Assembly: GCA_019313825.1 (NCBI GenBank)
Contig: JAFDAM010000011.1
Span: 1-40,690 of the forward strand
Direction: 5' to 3'
DNA: 40,690 nucleotides
From: Deltaproteobacteria bacterium
GTDB taxonomy: Bacteria; Desulfobacterota; DSM-4660; Desulfatiglandales; HGW-15
Made by a program: the position numbers and the translations under genes. Shown piece by piece: positions 25,439 to 34,752 of the stretch. Positions within the stretch are counted from its first letter, which is position 1, and each line of letters begins with the position of its first letter. Below the pieces are notes generated by a model. The model was not told the origin of the DNA, made no database searches, and saw nothing but the letters and a program-made list of their open reading frames with translations.

Positions 25439-28400
25439 ATGACCATTCAGGATGATGAAACTTTACGGCTTTATATTGAAGAATCTGAGGACCATTTAAC
25501 TGATATTGAGAATGACCTGCTGGCTATTGAATCGGCAGGGGCTGAAATAGACGAAGAGCTTGTCAATAAGGTCTTCAGGGCTGCACATTCGATTAAAGGA
25601 GGCGCAGGTTTTATGGGACTTAACAGTATCAAGGAGTTGTCCCATAAGATGGAAAATGTCCTGGGAATGATTCGAGAAAGGGAGATGATCCCAAATCCGG
25701 AAATTGTGAATATCCTGCTGTTGGCCTCGGACACCCTCAGAAATCTCATACAGAATGCCGAAAGCAGTAATGAGACGGACATATCGGAACATGTTGAGGC
25801 CCTGGCCGCACTCACTACCAGTTCATTACCTGATAATGAGAGAGATGATGTATCCACAATGATTGATATCTCTTTCCCCGATGGGAAAACGGTATTTAAT
25901 GTAGCTCAGTACGATATCTCCAATGCCGGGAAAAAAGGGAATTATATCTACCTAGTGGAATACGATCTGATACATGATGTTCATAAAAAGAATAGGACTC
26001 CCCTGGACCTCTTAAAGAAAATGGAGGAGAGCGGCAATATTATTGATTGCAAGATTGCTATAAAGGCAGTTGGCAATCTTGAGGACGATACTATCTCCAA
26101 TCGGATACCCTTCCTGGTCCTGTTTGCGACAATACTTGAACCGGAAATGGTTAACGCCCTTTTTGAAATAGACGAAAACAACGTTTTTGTACTAGCCGAA
26201 GACATGACTATCCTGCCAGTTGCACAATCATCCTCAGCTGAAACAATTGTAATCGATGAGCAAGAATCAGAGATCCTGGTAGAAGAGCCTTCACCCGAAA
26301 GGCCTGATATTGAAGCAGAGGAATCTATATCCGCTGTTGTGCCGGTCATGTTGGAAGATGAGAAGACCGAGGGTGTGCAAAAGGATAAGTCCGTGACTGG
26401 ATCAGTAGGATCAGATACAAGCCTCAGGGTACACGTCAGTCTGCTTGATTCCCTGATGACTCTGGCAGGTGAGCTTGTCCTGGGCAGAAATCAACTGCTT
26501 CAGGCGATAAATCATAAAGATCCCCGTGGGATAGAGGCCTCTGGTCAACATCTGGACCTTATTACTTCAGAGTTGCAGGAGGCCATAATGCTGACCCGCA
26601 TGCAGCCTATAGGGAATGTATTTAATAAATTTCCCCGTGTGGTAAGGGATCTTGCCAGGAATTTGGGGAAAGAGGTCATGCTGAAGATCCAAGGGGAAAG
26701 TGTTGAGCTGGATAAGACCATAATAGAGGCGATAAGTGATCCCCTCACCCACCTTGTTCGGAATTCAGTGGATCATGGTATAGAGACTCCCGCGGAAAGA
26801 CGCAAGGCCGGCAAGGATGCAACAGGGCAGGTTTTATTAAAGGCCTATCACGAAGCAGGGCAGGTAAATATTGAGATCCGTGATGACGGCAGGGGTATAG
26901 ACCACAATAAATTGGCATCAATAGCAGTGTCTAAAAACCTGATATCTGAAAAGCAGGTCATGTCTATGTCTGAAAAGGAGAAGGTCAATATGATCTTTCT
27001 CCCGGGCTTTTCTACTGCAGAAAAAGTCAGCGATGTCTCCGGACGAGGCGTTGGCATGGACGTGGTCAAGACAAACCTGGATAAGCTGGGTGGTGTGGTG
27101 AAAATAGATTCACAGCTCGGCGAGGGAACGACCCTCAGGATTAAACTTCCCCTTACATTGGCTATCATACCGAGTCAGATTATTTCCGTGGAGGGAGAGC
27201 GATACGCTATTCCGCAGGTTAACCTGGAGGAGCTTTTCAGGATTCCTGCAGCTCAGGTTAGGGATAGGATAGAGAAGGTCGGAGATGCGGAGGTTGTGAG
27301 GTTGCGCGGTAATCTTCTCCCTCTGATAAGGCTGGCCGATGTTATTGGAATTGAGCGCACCTATGCTGATCCCACTGATAAAAAAGTTAAAAAGGACCGC
27401 CGCAAGAATATCGTGGACAGAAGATCCAGACAGAATCCGTTGTTTAAAGAAGGCCCGCAAGAAGACGCGAATATCTCCACTGGCGATGCACAATTCAATG
27501 CCAGTGATTCACAACCTGAAGTTTCCGGCTCGGACTCCGCAACCCCATCGCCGGGTGACCGTCGCAAAGATTCTGACAGACGCTATCATGCATCTAGCGC
27601 CATCAATATCGTTGTCGTCTATACCGGCGCGTTAAAGTACGGGCTGGTTGTTGATGAACTACATGACTCAGAGGAGATTGTTGTTAAACCAATGGGCCGC
27701 CATATCAGTCAATGTAAAGGTTATGCGGGTGCGACAATTATGGGAGATGGACGCGTGGCGCTTATTCTGGATGTGGCAGGTCTTTCGCAAATGGCCAATC
27801 TGACCTCTGTAGAAGGGACCGATAGGGCCCTGGATGTGGCCCGGGAGCAGCATATGAAGACCGCGAAAGATGTTCAGTCTCTGCTGATATTCAGGAATGC
27901 GGAGGATGAGCAGTTCGCCGTGCCGTTAGGTCTGGTGGAACGTATTGAAAAGATCAAAAGATCTAGCATTGAAGAGGTTGGCGGAAAGAATGTCATTCAA
28001 TATCGAGGGGCGAGCCTCCCCTTGTTTGGGGTAGCGGAAGTAGTCAATGTTAAATCAATGGCGGAAACGGAAGAGCTTTTTGTGGTTATCTTTGTTGTTG
28101 CGGGGAAGGACATTGGACTTATGGCAACACCTCCCATAGACGCCATTGAAGAATCTTTGGTAATTGATGATACTACATTAAAGCAGACCGGAATTATGGG
28201 TTCCACGATTATAGGAGATCACACTACGTTAATAGTCGACATCTTTGGCCTGGTGAAGACATTGAACCCGGAATGGTTCGATGAGCGAGAGGCGGTTCAG
28301 ACACCGGACGGTAAGGTATCCACCATCCTTTATGTGGAGGACTCAAATTTTTTCAGCAACCAGGTCAAAAAATATATGGAGGATGACGGCTATAAAGTCA

Positions 28401-28690
28401 TCGAGGCAGAGGATGGGATGGTGGCATGGGATCTTATGCAGGAACACGGTGAAGAGATAGCTCTTGTGGTTACCGACATTGAGATGCCTAATCTCGATGG
28501 TTTTGGCTTTGTAAAACAATTAAAAGAAGATGATAGATTTTCCAGTTTGCCGGTCATAGCCTTGACCACTATGGCAAGCGAAGAAGATATAGCCAGAGGA
28601 AAAGAGGTTGGTATTAGTGACTATCAGATCAAGCTAGACAAGGAAAAGCTTATGGATAGTATTTACAATCACCTAAAGAAAGTCAATTAA
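25439..28690 (+). CDS. cheA: Chemotaxis histidine kinase CheA with two CheW-like domains and a receiver
   Basis: 1083 residues from ATG 25439, just after GGAGGAG; the frame extends upstream to ATG 25427. Hpt domain: His50 in RAAHSIKGGAGFMGL. The dimerisation domain starts about residue 328 (LMTLAGELVLGRNQLLQ). The kinase domain has HLVRNSVDHGIE (about 437), RDDGRGID and VSGRGVGMD. Two CheW-like domains follow, about 581-805 and 811-945. The first is interrupted by a charged linker of about 75 residues (640-715) with three DRR motifs. The C-terminal receiver (about 962-1083) has VVTDIEMPNLDG but Leu in place of the usual Pro after the conserved Lys. A region at about 135-260 between the Hpt and dimerisation domains looks like a further regulatory domain of unclear kind. 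It phosphorylates CheY and CheB. Hybrid CheA-receiver forms are known from alternative pathways such as FrzE. Confidence 0.95.
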   Translation: MTIQDDETLRLYIEESEDHLTDIENDLLAIESAGAEIDEELVNKVFRAAHSIKGGAGFMGLNSIKELSHKMENVLGMIREREMIPNPEIVNILLLASDTLRNLIQNAESSNETDISEHVEALAALTTSSLPDNERDDVSTMIDISFPDGKTVFNVAQYDISNAGKKGNYIYLVEYDLIHDVHKKNRTPLDLLKKMEESGNIIDCKIAIKAVGNLEDDTISNRIPFLVLFATILEPEMVNALFEIDENNVFVLAEDMTILPVAQSSSAETIVIDEQESEILVEEPSPERPDIEAEESISAVVPVMLEDEKTEGVQKDKSVTGSVGSDTSLRVHVSLLDSLMTLAGELVLGRNQLLQAINHKDPRGIEASGQHLDLITSELQEAIMLTRMQPIGNVFNKFPRVVRDLARNLGKEVMLKIQGESVELDKTIIEAISDPLTHLVRNSVDHGIETPAERRKAGKDATGQVLLKAYHEAGQVNIEIRDDGRGIDHNKLASIAVSKNLISEKQVMSMSEKEKVNMIFLPGFSTAEKVSDVSGRGVGMDVVKTNLDKLGGVVKIDSQLGEGTTLRIKLPLTLAIIPSQIISVEGERYAIPQVNLEELFRIPAAQVRDRIEKVGDAEVVRLRGNLLPLIRLADVIGIERTYADPTDKKVKKDRRKNIVDRRSRQNPLFKEGPQEDANISTGDAQFNASDSQPEVSGSDSATPSPGDRRKDSDRRYHASSAINIVVVYTGALKYGLVVDELHDSEEIVVKPMGRHISQCKGYAGATIMGDGRVALILDVAGLSQMANLTSVEGTDRALDVAREQHMKTAKDVQSLLIFRNAEDEQFAVPLGLVERIEKIKRSSIEEVGGKNVIQYRGASLPLFGVAEVVNVKSMAETEELFVVIFVVAGKDIGLMATPPIDAIEESLVIDDTTLKQTGIMGSTIIGDHTTLIVDIFGLVKTLNPEWFDEREAVQTPDGKVSTILYVEDSNFFSNQVKKYMEDDGYKVIEAEDGMVAWDLMQEHGEEIALVVTDIEMPNLDGFGFVKQLKEDDRFSSLPVIALTTMASEEDIARGKEVGISDYQIKLDKEKLMDSIYNHLKKVN

Positions 28691-28734
28691 TGAGATCAAT
28701 GAAACCGATATCCTTTTGTGTAATGGTAAACGGC

Positions 28735-28770
28735 AAATGACGGATGCTCAATGATAAATGACAAGGGAGA
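28735..28770. repeat. Degenerate CAATGAT/AAATGAC heptamer run before cheW
   Basis: CAAATGACGGATGCTCAATGATAAATGACAAG shows three near copies of the heptamer found at 11274-11343, just before the cheW ribosome binding site. Confidence 0.4.
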
Positions 28771-28779
28771 TAATAATTG

Positions 28780-29244
28780 ATGGGACAATCAGCAGAAAAA
28801 TATTCAGATCAAAGCATAGAAATGGCCACATTTTATGTGGGAGAGGCCCTCTGCGGCATGGATATCCTTAAGGTCCGGGAGGTTAATAAGATGTTGGAGA
28901 TGACAAATGTGCCGCAGGCACCGGATTATGTAAAGGGCATCCTGAACCTGAGGGGCCAGATCGTAACCGTCATTGACCTTGGAAAAAAGATGGGCCTTTC
29001 CGTGACTAATCTAAGTCATGATACAAGGAATATTATTGTCAACTCAAAAAATGAATATATCGGACTTCTGGTTGACAGCATTGGTGATGTGGAGAGAACT
29101 GATTGGGACAAGGTAGAACCGCCTCCTGCAAATATAGGAGGTGTTCAGGGAAAATATTTTGAAGGTGTTTTCAAGACCAAAAACAGTTTGATCGGAATCC
29201 TGGATGTGGAAGAGGTACTTAAGGAGGAAGTGGGGAAGGGTTAG
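28780..29244 (+). CDS. cheW: Chemotaxis coupling protein CheW
   Basis: 154 residues from ATG 28780; a TTG at 28777 opens the frame one codon earlier. The single CheW domain has FYVGEALCGMDILKVREVNK, a TNVPQAPDYVKGILNLRGQ segment, VIDLGKKMGL and LLVDSIGDV, all expected for a scaffold linking receptors to CheA. No receptor is encoded nearby. A degenerate AATGAT repeat lies in the spacer before it. The gene follows cheA and precedes cheB. Confidence 0.95.
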   Translation: MGQSAEKYSDQSIEMATFYVGEALCGMDILKVREVNKMLEMTNVPQAPDYVKGILNLRGQIVTVIDLGKKMGLSVTNLSHDTRNIIVNSKNEYIGLLVDSIGDVERTDWDKVEPPPANIGGVQGKYFEGVFKTKNSLIGILDVEEVLKEEVGKG

Positions 29245-29492
29245 TTGTTTATCATCGCCGAGGTCAGAGTCAACGGACTTAGTCTGAATGGAGTGTTTAT
29301 ATCCGGCAATGCCCGTTAATAAGGTTTACGGGTTAAGGTTAAAGGTTTAAGGTTCAGGCAAAGCCGAGTCTTTTTGGCACGGGTTCTTTACGTAATAAAC
29401 TTCCCTTATTCCTACAAGTCGATTCCCCGGGCGGACCGATGTCTGGCGGCTATGGATATTACAGAGAAACAATGAAGGGAGCGGAGTGATAA

Positions 29493-30620
29493 ATGAAGGA
29501 TGACAGACCTTTAAGGGTTCTTGTTGTTGATGATACTGTCGTCTATCGAAAGGCCGTAAGCGATATCCTGGCTGAACTGCCGGATGTGGAAGTGGTGGGC
29601 ACGGCCAACAATGGAAAGATTGCCATGTCCAAGATCGCGAATCTGAAACCTGATATCCTCACGCTTGACATTGAGATGCCGGAGATGAATGGACTCGATG
29701 TCCTGGCACGCATAAAGGAAGAAGAGCTTGATGTTGGCGCAATTGTGCTAAGCACGCTTACCCATAAAGGCGGGGAACTGACTATGCAGGCCATGGAATT
29801 AGGGGCCTTTGATTTTATCACAAAGCCGGAAACAGACAGTATGGAAGAGAGCAGAAAAGAGGTAATGAATGCCATCTCTCCCATGCTCAAGGCATTTGCT
29901 CGCCGTCGGGAAATCAAGAGTGTTTTAGGAAGAGGACCTAGTGTCCAAAAAGCAGGAAGAAAAGAAAAACCGACCAATGCCCTGGATGATACGGTCAGGC
30001 GGATGAGCGCAATCGTCGGCGAAAAAAGAATAAGGGCCGAGATCGTGGGGATAGGAATCTCCACAGGTGGTCCAAAGGCCCTGGCACGGATGATGCCTCA
30101 AATTCCAGCTGATATTAACGTCCCTATTCTGATCGTTCAGCATATGCCGGCTATATTCACAAAGTCCCTTGCGAACAACCTTAATTCAAAATGCGCCTTT
30201 GAAGTCAGGGAGGCGCTTGATGGGGAATCCATTTTGCCCAACATTGTCCTCATTGCTCCGGGAGGGAAACAGATGAAGGTAGTGGCCGGTGCGGATGGAA
30301 TAAACAGGATTATCAGAATCACTGATGATCCACCCGAGAACAGTTGTAAACCATCCGTGGATTATCTCTTTCGATCAATTGCCCAACATTATGTAAGGCG
30401 TGCAGCCGGCGTTATCATGACCGGTATGGGGTCAGACGGAACCCGGGGATTGGATCTGATGAAACGAAACGGGGCCTTCATTATTGCACAGGATGAGGAA
30501 ACCTGTGTTGTTTACGGCATGCCCAAGGAGCCTGTCGAGAGTGGAATCGTTGATGTGATCGCGCCGCTTGATCATATTGCAGAAGAGATCATCTGCACAG
30601 TAAGGGGATCAAGTTATTAA
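29493..30620 (+). CDS. cheB: Protein-glutamate methylesterase CheB
   Basis: 375 residues. The N-terminal receiver (VLVVDDTVVYRKAV, LTLDIEMPEMNGLD, FDFITKP) is joined by a basic linker to the methylesterase/deamidase domain, whose catalytic residues lie in GISTGGPKALARMM (Ser), QHMPAIFTKSLANNL (His) and GMGSDGTRGLDLM (Asp). It removes methyl groups from receptors and is activated by CheA. ATG 29493 follows GGGAGCGGAG. The upstream 250-base spacer has degenerate repeats (GGTTAAGGTTAAAGGTTTAAGG and the 14-mer TATCCGGCAATGCC) and no gene. Confidence 0.95.
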   Translation: MKDDRPLRVLVVDDTVVYRKAVSDILAELPDVEVVGTANNGKIAMSKIANLKPDILTLDIEMPEMNGLDVLARIKEEELDVGAIVLSTLTHKGGELTMQAMELGAFDFITKPETDSMEESRKEVMNAISPMLKAFARRREIKSVLGRGPSVQKAGRKEKPTNALDDTVRRMSAIVGEKRIRAEIVGIGISTGGPKALARMMPQIPADINVPILIVQHMPAIFTKSLANNLNSKCAFEVREALDGESILPNIVLIAPGGKQMKVVAGADGINRIIRITDDPPENSCKPSVDYLFRSIAQHYVRRAAGVIMTGMGSDGTRGLDLMKRNGAFIIAQDEETCVVYGMPKEPVESGIVDVIAPLDHIAEEIICTVRGSSY

Positions 30621-30711
30621 TGAAGATACGGTAACTGGTCGATTTGCAGAGTGATAGAGAGAATACCGAAAAATCAATCAGATAAAGCGATTTAACCGAG
30701 ACAAATAGCAG

Positions 30712-31551
30712 ATGATAAAAATCACCACCGATGAAATAAAGATTATGTCCCAATATATCCATAAGATGTCCGGGATCGCCCTTGATGATCAAAAGGCCTA
30801 TCTCCTAGAGGCCAGGCTAAACGGACTGGCCGAAGAACAGGGGTGCGCCTCTTATATGGAGTTATATCAAAAGGCCAAAACTGATGATAGTAAGTCTCTG
30901 GAACGAAAGATACTAGATGCCGTGACAACCAATGAAACCCTGTTCTTTCGCGATAAATCACCATTTGAGTTGGTTCGGCACAAGATTCTTCCTGAACTTA
31001 TTGACAGGAGGTCCGCCAAATCTTCCGGGAGTATGCCGCTAAGTGTTCGCATCTGGAGCGCAGCGTGCTCTACAGGACAGGAGGTATACAGTATCGCTAT
31101 CGTTTTGAAGGAGCTTTTGCCTGATCTAAAAAAATATAATATCAAACTATTAGGCACCGATATATCGGATGAAGCAGTTGCCCAGGCCAGCTACGGGCAA
31201 TACAATAAGTTTGCGATTGAGCGGGGTCTTGATGAGGGAAGTTTACGGAAATATTTTTCTCAGGTTGGCGGTAATTGGAAGATCAGGGACGATATCAGGG
31301 CCATGGTTCTTTTTAAAAAATTCAATCTGATGCTCCCGTTTACCGGCCTGGGTAAATACGATATCGTTTTTTGTCGAAATGTGGCTATCTACTTTAACCT
31401 GGAGGACAAGAAGAAGCTTTTTGATAAGATAGCCAATATTTTAGAGCCGGACGGTTATCTGATTATTGGTTCAACTGAAGCATTGACAGGCATCTGTCCC
31501 AGGTTCGTACCCCAAAGGCATTTACGGTCAATTTTTTATCAACTGAAGTAA
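30712..31551 (+). CDS. cheR: Chemotaxis protein methyltransferase CheR
   Basis: 279 residues, typical for CheR without extra TPR repeats. The N-terminal alpha-helical part contains VTTNETLFFRDKSPF, and the SAM-binding domain has WSAACSTGQEVYSIAI, LLGTDIS, MLPFTGLGKYDIVFCRNVAIYF and YLIIGSTEAL. It methylates glutamates of chemoreceptors, opposing CheB, which lies 91 bases upstream. The start at ATG 30712 has no strong ribosome binding site. Confidence 0.95.
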   Translation: MIKITTDEIKIMSQYIHKMSGIALDDQKAYLLEARLNGLAEEQGCASYMELYQKAKTDDSKSLERKILDAVTTNETLFFRDKSPFELVRHKILPELIDRRSAKSSGSMPLSVRIWSAACSTGQEVYSIAIVLKELLPDLKKYNIKLLGTDISDEAVAQASYGQYNKFAIERGLDEGSLRKYFSQVGGNWKIRDDIRAMVLFKKFNLMLPFTGLGKYDIVFCRNVAIYFNLEDKKKLFDKIANILEPDGYLIIGSTEALTGICPRFVPQRHLRSIFYQLK

Positions 31552-31601
31552 AGATACTGTGAAGTGAGTAATAAATTTCAGGCGCTTATTAGGAGTTAGT
31601 G

Positions 31602-32177
31602 ATGGGAAAGCTTAAAATATTGATAGTTGAGGATGATCCGGTTACGCGATCACTCCTGGAAAAGAAGTTAAAGAAAGCCGCGTATGAGGTTGCGACCGCT
31701 AAAAATGGTGAAGAGGCGGTCGGTCTTGTTTCAGGATCCTTTTTTGATGTAGTTCTTACAGACCTGATGATGCCCGGAGACGTGGATGGTGTCGGCGTAT
31801 TGGAACATGTGAAAGAGAGAAATGTAAAGACGGAGGTTATTCTTATTACAGCATACGCATCAATAGAAAATGCCGTGGAAGCCATGAAAAAGGGTGCGTC
31901 AGATTATCTGACTAAGCCAATAAATTTTGATGAACTTATGCTCCGCTTGGACAGGATCAATACAATGAAGTCACTAGCCAAGGAGTCTCTGGATCTCCGT
32001 GAGGCAATGGATGTGACCGAAAAGAATGCGGGGCAGACAATACAGGACCTGGAAATGGTGATTCATAGATTACAGCACGGACTTTCCGATATAAAAAGGG
32101 TATTAAATGAAGGGAGTATAGAAACACATGAGCGTATTGAACGTGCACTTGGGATATTGGATAGGTTGATTATTTAG
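31602..32177 (+). CDS. Response regulator with short uncharacterised C-terminal region
   Basis: 191 residues. Residues 1-122 are a receiver with ILIVEDDPVTRSLLEKKL, the phospho-Asp in VVLTDLMMPGDVDGVG, ITAYASIENAVEAM and YLTKPINF, a form closer to NtrC/AtoC receivers than to CheY. The remaining 70 residues are strongly helical and charged (QTIQDLEMVIHRLQHGLSDI) with no DNA-binding motif seen. AGGAG lies 6 bases before ATG 31602; GTG 31599 is possible. It sits at the end of the cheA-cheW-cheB-cheR run and may dock on the CheA complex. The output is unknown. Confidence 0.8.
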   Translation: MGKLKILIVEDDPVTRSLLEKKLKKAAYEVATAKNGEEAVGLVSGSFFDVVLTDLMMPGDVDGVGVLEHVKERNVKTEVILITAYASIENAVEAMKKGASDYLTKPINFDELMLRLDRINTMKSLAKESLDLREAMDVTEKNAGQTIQDLEMVIHRLQHGLSDIKRVLNEGSIETHERIERALGILDRLII

Positions 32178-32625
32178 CATTGATCATTGATCATTTATCA
32201 TTACTCGGGTTGCCGGGTTCACGGTTGATCAATCTCCAATTTTGATCTTTGAACCTTGAACCTGAGTGTGGAGATCGAATCAACATATCTCCTGACATAT
32301 AGAATTGAGTTTATTGTAACTTGAAAACCAAGTCCTTCTCCCTCCAAATTTGGTGGGAATATTCGAGGGGCGTGGGTTCTTTACTAATTCAGCTCTTAAG
32401 TCACCACTCGCAATAGTCAAAAAAATGACACTTTCCCTTTGATATTCTGTCCTATCATATCGCAAATAGTCCCGGATATCTCATCTTTCACATAAGGATA
32501 TTGTACGCTGACCTGATACCTTGCGGTAGTTGTGGCTTCGGACAGTTCTGCGCTCGCATGTTTTTGGTGCGTGAGACTAAATAGGCATAAAAATTGCTTA
32601 TAAATACTAATTGGTGGAAAAAGAG
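32178..32625. other. Intergenic region with two repeat types
   Basis: Right after the receiver gene an inverted run of the AATGATC heptamer repeat occurs (about 32178-32205), then GAACCTTGAACC (about 32253-32264). A 75-base unit at 32311-32385 begins TTATTGTAACTTGAAAACCA and ends TTCGAGGGGCGTGGGTTCTT; both ends recur at 37246-37625. A 71-codon minus-strand frame (32417-32632) is unrecognised and overlaps the following gene, so it is not called. Confidence 0.45.
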
Positions 32626-32907
32626 ATGCCACAACCCACAGCCTACATCAGTTCAGAGATGTCTGAGGGAGGTTGGAGATCAGTCAGAAAATTGTTGAAT
32701 TCCCTTGCAACCAAGAAATTGAATTCGGCAAAGAAGAGGGAATTGGAAGTAACCGTTGCGCTGAGACCTAAAGAGATTGATTATAGATTCCAGAAACGAA
32801 ATGTAGCCCATGAAGATATTGTTCTGCCGATCAGGTGCGTCATTTTTCACCCGGTCCGGGCTGAGGTTTTTGACGAAACCATGACGATTGAGACGGTATT
32901 TCATTAG
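32626..32907 (+). CDS. Hypothetical protein, 93 residues
   Basis: A frame from ATG 32626 (upstream GTG and TTG codons also possible) with GGTGGAAAAAGAG before it encodes 93 residues. The sequence is basic (about a dozen Lys and Arg in the first 60 residues) and contains RSVRKLLNSLATKKLNSAKK and an apparent beta-rich C-terminal half (VLPIRCVIFHPVRAEVF). I recognise no domain, signal peptide or membrane segment. It sits between the receiver protein and the CheZ-like gene on the same strand. Coding is moderately likely from length and the ribosome binding site. The repeats in the region upstream caution that it may be a degenerate remnant. Confidence 0.4.
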   Translation: MPQPTAYISSEMSEGGWRSVRKLLNSLATKKLNSAKKRELEVTVALRPKEIDYRFQKRNVAHEDIVLPIRCVIFHPVRAEVFDETMTIETVFH

Positions 32908-33056
32908 ATAACAAGGACCGTTATTTTCTGAATATACCTAACACATTGTTATTGTTGTCAAATAAAGTTATTCCAAGAAGATATCATTGAAAATATCATT
33001 GGTACGTATCTTGCTAAATAGGTAAAAAGAAATGATCGGATGATCATGGATCACGG

Positions 33057-33084
33057 TAAAATAGTGAGTTGTTAACGCCGTATG
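33057..33084 (+). promoter_or_regulatory. Candidate flagellar (sigma-28 type) promoter before the CheZ-like gene
   Basis: TAAA (33057-33060) and GCCGTATG (33077-33084) match the TAAA-N15-GCCGATAA pattern of flagellar sigma factors, with a 16-base gap. It lies 63 bases before the gene start. The match is partial. Confidence 0.3.
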
Positions 33085-33146
33085 GATAGATTTCCAATCA
33101 GAGTTCACTATAAAGAGCGATTGAATATCAAAAGGGGGTTTGCGTA

Positions 33147-34253
33147 ATGAGTAGTATGGTTATGGGTAATTTGGATGGAGACCTTGAGAAGATAGCCTTT
33201 CAAATGGGGGATATTGCACGGATTGTGACTCGTTATGATGCGAACCTTGTCACATCGACTGATGAACAGGGGTTATTTCTAGAGTTGAATGGTAATGTCT
33301 GCCCGGTTCAGGGTCCTGTTGATAAAGAAGATATCAGAGCATATTTCATTATTATTGTATCAGGGGTTTCTTTCAACGTGAGCGATTATCAGATACTCTT
33401 CAACGTGAAAGAGCTTGAAAATGATCTATTATCCGGGACAGATGTGACCGGACATCAACATCTGTGCCGGCGATATGGCACGGCGGATGTGAACAAAGAG
33501 CATGAAGAGACTGATATATCACTTGATGATATAGATGAAAAAATAAAAGCAGGTGAACTCTCTGGGAAAGATATAAAAGATTTGCAAGATGTGATTCATA
33601 AGCTTAGAGAAGGTGAATTTTTCGAACTGCTCACAATGGAATTCTCAAACAAGATAAAGGTCGTGGCAAAGGAACTGATCGACTTTAGAAAGGACATGCA
33701 GAAAAAGATAGAACCTGACATCGTGGAGATGGCAGCCAGAGATATTCCGGAGGCCAGTAATCATCTTGAAGGCATTAATAAAACTCTGGAAGAGAGCACA
33801 ATGAAGATCATGGATATCAATGAAGAGCAGATGGAGATGGCCAATAATCAACAAAAGGTCCTGGAATCGATTATCTCCGGAAACGGCGGTGGAGAAGGGG
33901 GTTTAGCAGACATTACTCTGGATGAGGCATTGAAAGTTATAGAGCAACAGAAGGAAGTATTAGAAAAGATAAGCAACCGGACTTTAACCATGATGGAACC
34001 GCTCAGTTTCCAGGATCTGGTTGGACAGCGCATTCAGAGGATTATCAAAATAGTGAGGTCGATGGAGCTTCGGGTTGAAGAGTTGATTGTCTCCTTTGGC
34101 ATCAAACTTAAAAAACACAGGGAAGATCCGGCAAAGACCTATGAGGATCTTAACCAGGATGTGGATAAATATATGACTGAATTAAAGGGACCTCAAAGAG
34201 AGGGAGAAGGGTTGGATCAGACAGGTATTGATAATCTGCTGGAAAGCCTATAG
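33147..34253 (+). CDS. cheZ: CheZ-like CheY phosphatase with long N-terminal region
   Basis: 368 residues, against about 210 in E. coli CheZ. The C-terminal third is recognisable: LSFQDLVGQRIQRIIKIV near residue 290 carries the Asp and Gln of the phosphatase site, and the final LDQTGIDNLLESL resembles the CheY-binding C-terminal helix. Before it, a long helical stretch (about residues 150-285) would form the coiled dimer. The first roughly 130 residues, with FLELNGNVCPVQGPVDKEDIRAYFIIIV, form an unrelated domain that is not identified. A glycine-rich hinge (NGGGEGGL) precedes the catalytic helix. It is directly followed by cheY, its substrate. GGGGG lies before the ATG. Confidence 0.75.
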   Translation: MSSMVMGNLDGDLEKIAFQMGDIARIVTRYDANLVTSTDEQGLFLELNGNVCPVQGPVDKEDIRAYFIIIVSGVSFNVSDYQILFNVKELENDLLSGTDVTGHQHLCRRYGTADVNKEHEETDISLDDIDEKIKAGELSGKDIKDLQDVIHKLREGEFFELLTMEFSNKIKVVAKELIDFRKDMQKKIEPDIVEMAARDIPEASNHLEGINKTLEESTMKIMDINEEQMEMANNQQKVLESIISGNGGGEGGLADITLDEALKVIEQQKEVLEKISNRTLTMMEPLSFQDLVGQRIQRIIKIVRSMELRVEELIVSFGIKLKKHREDPAKTYEDLNQDVDKYMTELKGPQREGEGLDQTGIDNLLESL

Positions 34254-34348
34254 GAAGGGATGCCGTTGCTGCCGGCTGGGACTTCTAATCATATAACATA
34301 ACATTTCATTTCAGCTTAATTAATGATGATTACAAGGGAGGATTAAAT

Positions 34349-34729
34349 ATGGCTATTGATAAATCGATCAGGGTGTTGGTTGTTGACGATTTTGCCACCA
34401 TGAGACGGATCCTTAAAGGAGTTCTAAAGCAGTTAGGATTCGGCAATATCGTTGAGGCGGATGATGGCGCTATCGCCCTCCAGGAACTCAAAAAAGAGAA
34501 GGTCGGATTGATTGTCTCAGACTGGAACATGCCCAATATGAACGGTCTGGATCTCCTAAAGGAGGTCAGGGGAGATGATAATTTAAAGGATATCCCCTTC
34601 CTGATGGTAACGGCTGAAGGACAGAAAGAGAATGTCGTGCGGGCTGTCCAGGCAGGAGTCAGCAACTATATCGTAAAACCCTTTACCCCTGAGACCTTTA
34701 GTGCAAAATTGGAAAAGGTTTTTGGATAG
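34349..34729 (+). CDS. cheY: Chemotaxis response regulator CheY
   Basis: 126 residues, a single receiver. The acid pocket VVDDF, phospho-Asp in IVSDWNMPNMNGLDLL, Thr in MVTAEG, Tyr and Lys in NYIVKPFTPETF correspond to Asp13, Asp57, Thr87, Tyr106 and Lys109 of E. coli CheY. It should carry the signal from CheA to the flagellar switch, and the CheZ-like protein encoded just upstream should terminate it. A TTTTGG-free short leader with GGGAGG lies before the ATG. The next gene downstream is a broken HDOD protein. Confidence 0.95.
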   Translation: MAIDKSIRVLVVDDFATMRRILKGVLKQLGFGNIVEADDGAIALQELKKEKVGLIVSDWNMPNMNGLDLLKEVRGDDNLKDIPFLMVTAEGQKENVVRAVQAGVSNYIVKPFTPETFSAKLEKVFG

Positions 34730-34752
34730 AAAGATAGTAATTGTATATCTGT

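Noticed and set aside
29376-29393. TGGCACGGGTTCTTTAC before cheB as a sigma-54 promoter.
   Set aside because: The -24 half is perfect but the -12 GC is absent.
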